Assembly (NCBI GenBank): GCA_029856055.1
Contig: JAHQWF010000025.1
Span: 1 to 32,398 of the forward strand
Length of the DNA stretch: 32,398 nucleotides
Direction: 5' to 3'
Source of the DNA: Candidatus Njordarchaeota archaeon
Lineage (GTDB): Archaea > Asgardarchaeota > Njordarchaeia > Njordarchaeales > Njordarchaeaceae
Below, piece by piece: positions 31,425-32,398 of the stretch (position 1 is the first letter of the stretch; each line of letters begins with the position of its first letter). The position numbers were made by a program, and so were the translations under genes. The notes beneath the pieces were generated by a model. That model was not told where the DNA came from, made no database searches, and saw only the letters and a list, made by a program, of their open reading frames with translations.

Positions 31425-32390
31425 TTAGAGAATTAAAGTTTCATCATCATTTGGAATTACGACTTCAAACTCATTTTCTATGCCTAATCTTTCTAGAGTC
31501 TCTCTAACTATTTCATGAATTGCATTAAGTTCCTTATACCTTGGAGAGATATGGATTAATGCCAATTTTTTTACCTTAGCAAGCAATGCGGTTTCAATCG
31601 CGTCTTCAACAGTGCTGTGGAAGCGAGTTTCAGCAAGTTCCTTGTGATATTTCCTTATGAAAGTGCTTTCATGTATTAACAAATCTGCATTTTTCATTGC
31701 TTCAATAATATCTGGATCCCTAATAGGTCGCGTATCGCCAGTATAAACTATTTTCCTAGAAAATAGCGGTATTTTCAAAATATCATTAGGTTTTATTATT
31801 TTTCCATTAGGCAACTTTATACTGTGTCCTGCCACTAATTTCTTTCTAAGATTGGGCGGTATGTTCAGCTTATTAGCTTTTTCTACATCGAATATCGGTT
31901 TCTTCTTTTCAATGAGAATGTATCCTAGAGAACTGACATCGTGTTCTGTTCTAAAAGCTATGATATCAAATAGCTCTGTAGATGTGATTAAGCTAGGTTT
32001 ATTGAGATTTAATGCTTCTTTTATGTCTAGTATGAGTGGGATAGGAGTGATATTAAATAATTCGATTATGCCTCGAGTGAATTCTTTTGTTCCCTTTGGG
32101 CCTATGATGTGTACAATACCTTTTTTTCTTGCCAATGTTAATGTATGTATGATTCCTGGTAATCCACTAACATGATCAGTATGTAAGTGCGTTAAAAGAA
32201 TATTTAATGCTGATTTGACTGGGTGAAATTTTTTTCTAAATAAACTATATTGACATCCTTCTCCAGCATCTAAGACTATTAATTCATTTTTCATTTTGAT
32301 TGCGATTGAAGGTAATTTTTTCTGGCTGAATGAAGAAACGCCTCCTGTTCCTATAAAAGTTACTGCTATAGGTTCTGGCATTTGGCTCAC
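31425..32390 (-). CDS. rnz: Ribonuclease Z (tRNA 3'-processing endonuclease)
   Basis: 321-aa metallo-beta-lactamase-fold enzyme that cuts the 3' trailer from tRNA precursors. Zinc-site residues: His68, His70, Asp72 and His73 (THLHTDH), His150 (RTEHDVSSLG), Asp219 (VYTGDTRP) and His280 (LIHISPRY). It also has the RNase Z-specific HESTF at 240-244 and HST at 258-260, and the opening FIGTGG. Length is in the usual 300-330 range. The start may be GTG 32390 or ATG 32381; GTGAG just ahead of the latter could be its ribosome binding site, and only eight more bases are available upstream. It is separated from mcm by 198 bases that hold only AT-rich promoter-like sequence. Confidence 0.92.
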   Translation of the reverse strand: MSQMPEPIAVTFIGTGGVSSFSQKKLPSIAIKMKNELIVLDAGEGCQYSLFRKKFHPVKSALNILLTHLHTDHVSGLPGIIHTLTLARKKGIVHIIGPKGTKEFTRGIIELFNITPIPLILDIKEALNLNKPSLITSTELFDIIAFRTEHDVSSLGYILIEKKKPIFDVEKANKLNIPPNLRKKLVAGHSIKLPNGKIIKPNDILKIPLFSRKIVYTGDTRPIRDPDIIEAMKNADLLIHESTFIRKYHKELAETRFHSTVEDAIETALLAKVKKLALIHISPRYKELNAIHEIVRETLERLGIENEFEVVIPNDDETLIL

Positions 32391-32398
32391 TATATTGT

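Overview
The window is an AT-rich, gene-dense stretch of an archaeal chromosome. Archaeal hallmarks are an MCM replicative helicase, a four-subunit 2-oxoacid:ferredoxin oxidoreductase, an ADP-forming acyl-CoA synthetase beta subunit, a CDP-alcohol phosphatidyltransferase of archaeal ether-lipid type, a cyclic 2,3-diphosphoglycerate synthetase-type protein, TATA-box promoters, frequent GTG/TTG starts preceded by GGAG/GGTGA ribosome binding sites, and a C/D-box guide RNA. The SSB with one short OB fold, and the guide RNA, point to a thermophilic member of the Thermoproteota/TACK side. I cannot place it further from the sequence alone.

Layout. 1-6000: a lone CBS domain; an OB-fold SSB convergent with endonuclease IV; an 8-TM protein with an acidic tail; two unrecognised soluble proteins; and bifunctional NAD(P)HX repair (NnrD/E), translationally coupled to a small Cys-rich protein. 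6000-9150: a C/D-box sRNA whose two guides both fit the peptidyl-transferase region of 23S rRNA, then the cyclic 2,3-DPG synthetase-type gene, then a PfkB kinase directly abutting a CDP-alcohol phosphatidyltransferase. 9150-15300: ValRS, ACD beta subunit, two tiny membrane proteins, MtnA (methionine salvage) and RsmA/KsgA. 15540-18671: the porGDAB operon. 18684-19442: a PIMT-like protein-repair methyltransferase.

19577-29106 is the most unusual region. A 602-aa coiled-coil protein ending in a winged helix is followed by a five-gene run: a heavily sequon-studded ectodomain protein with a DUF4129-like cytoplasmic tail, a DUF4350-like protein of the same topology, a MoxR AAA+ ATPase, a DUF58 vWA-like protein and a 9-TM protein. 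It reads as an envelope-spanning MoxR chaperone module with its targets or partners outside the cell. The window closes with MCM and RNase Z on the minus strand.

A second notable signal is compositional. Inside the cDPG-synthetase gene, and at the 5' end of valS, long runs of codons ending almost only in A/C switch abruptly to codons ending in T/G, with no break in the protein.

No CRISPR array, insertion sequence, tRNA or rRNA gene was seen.
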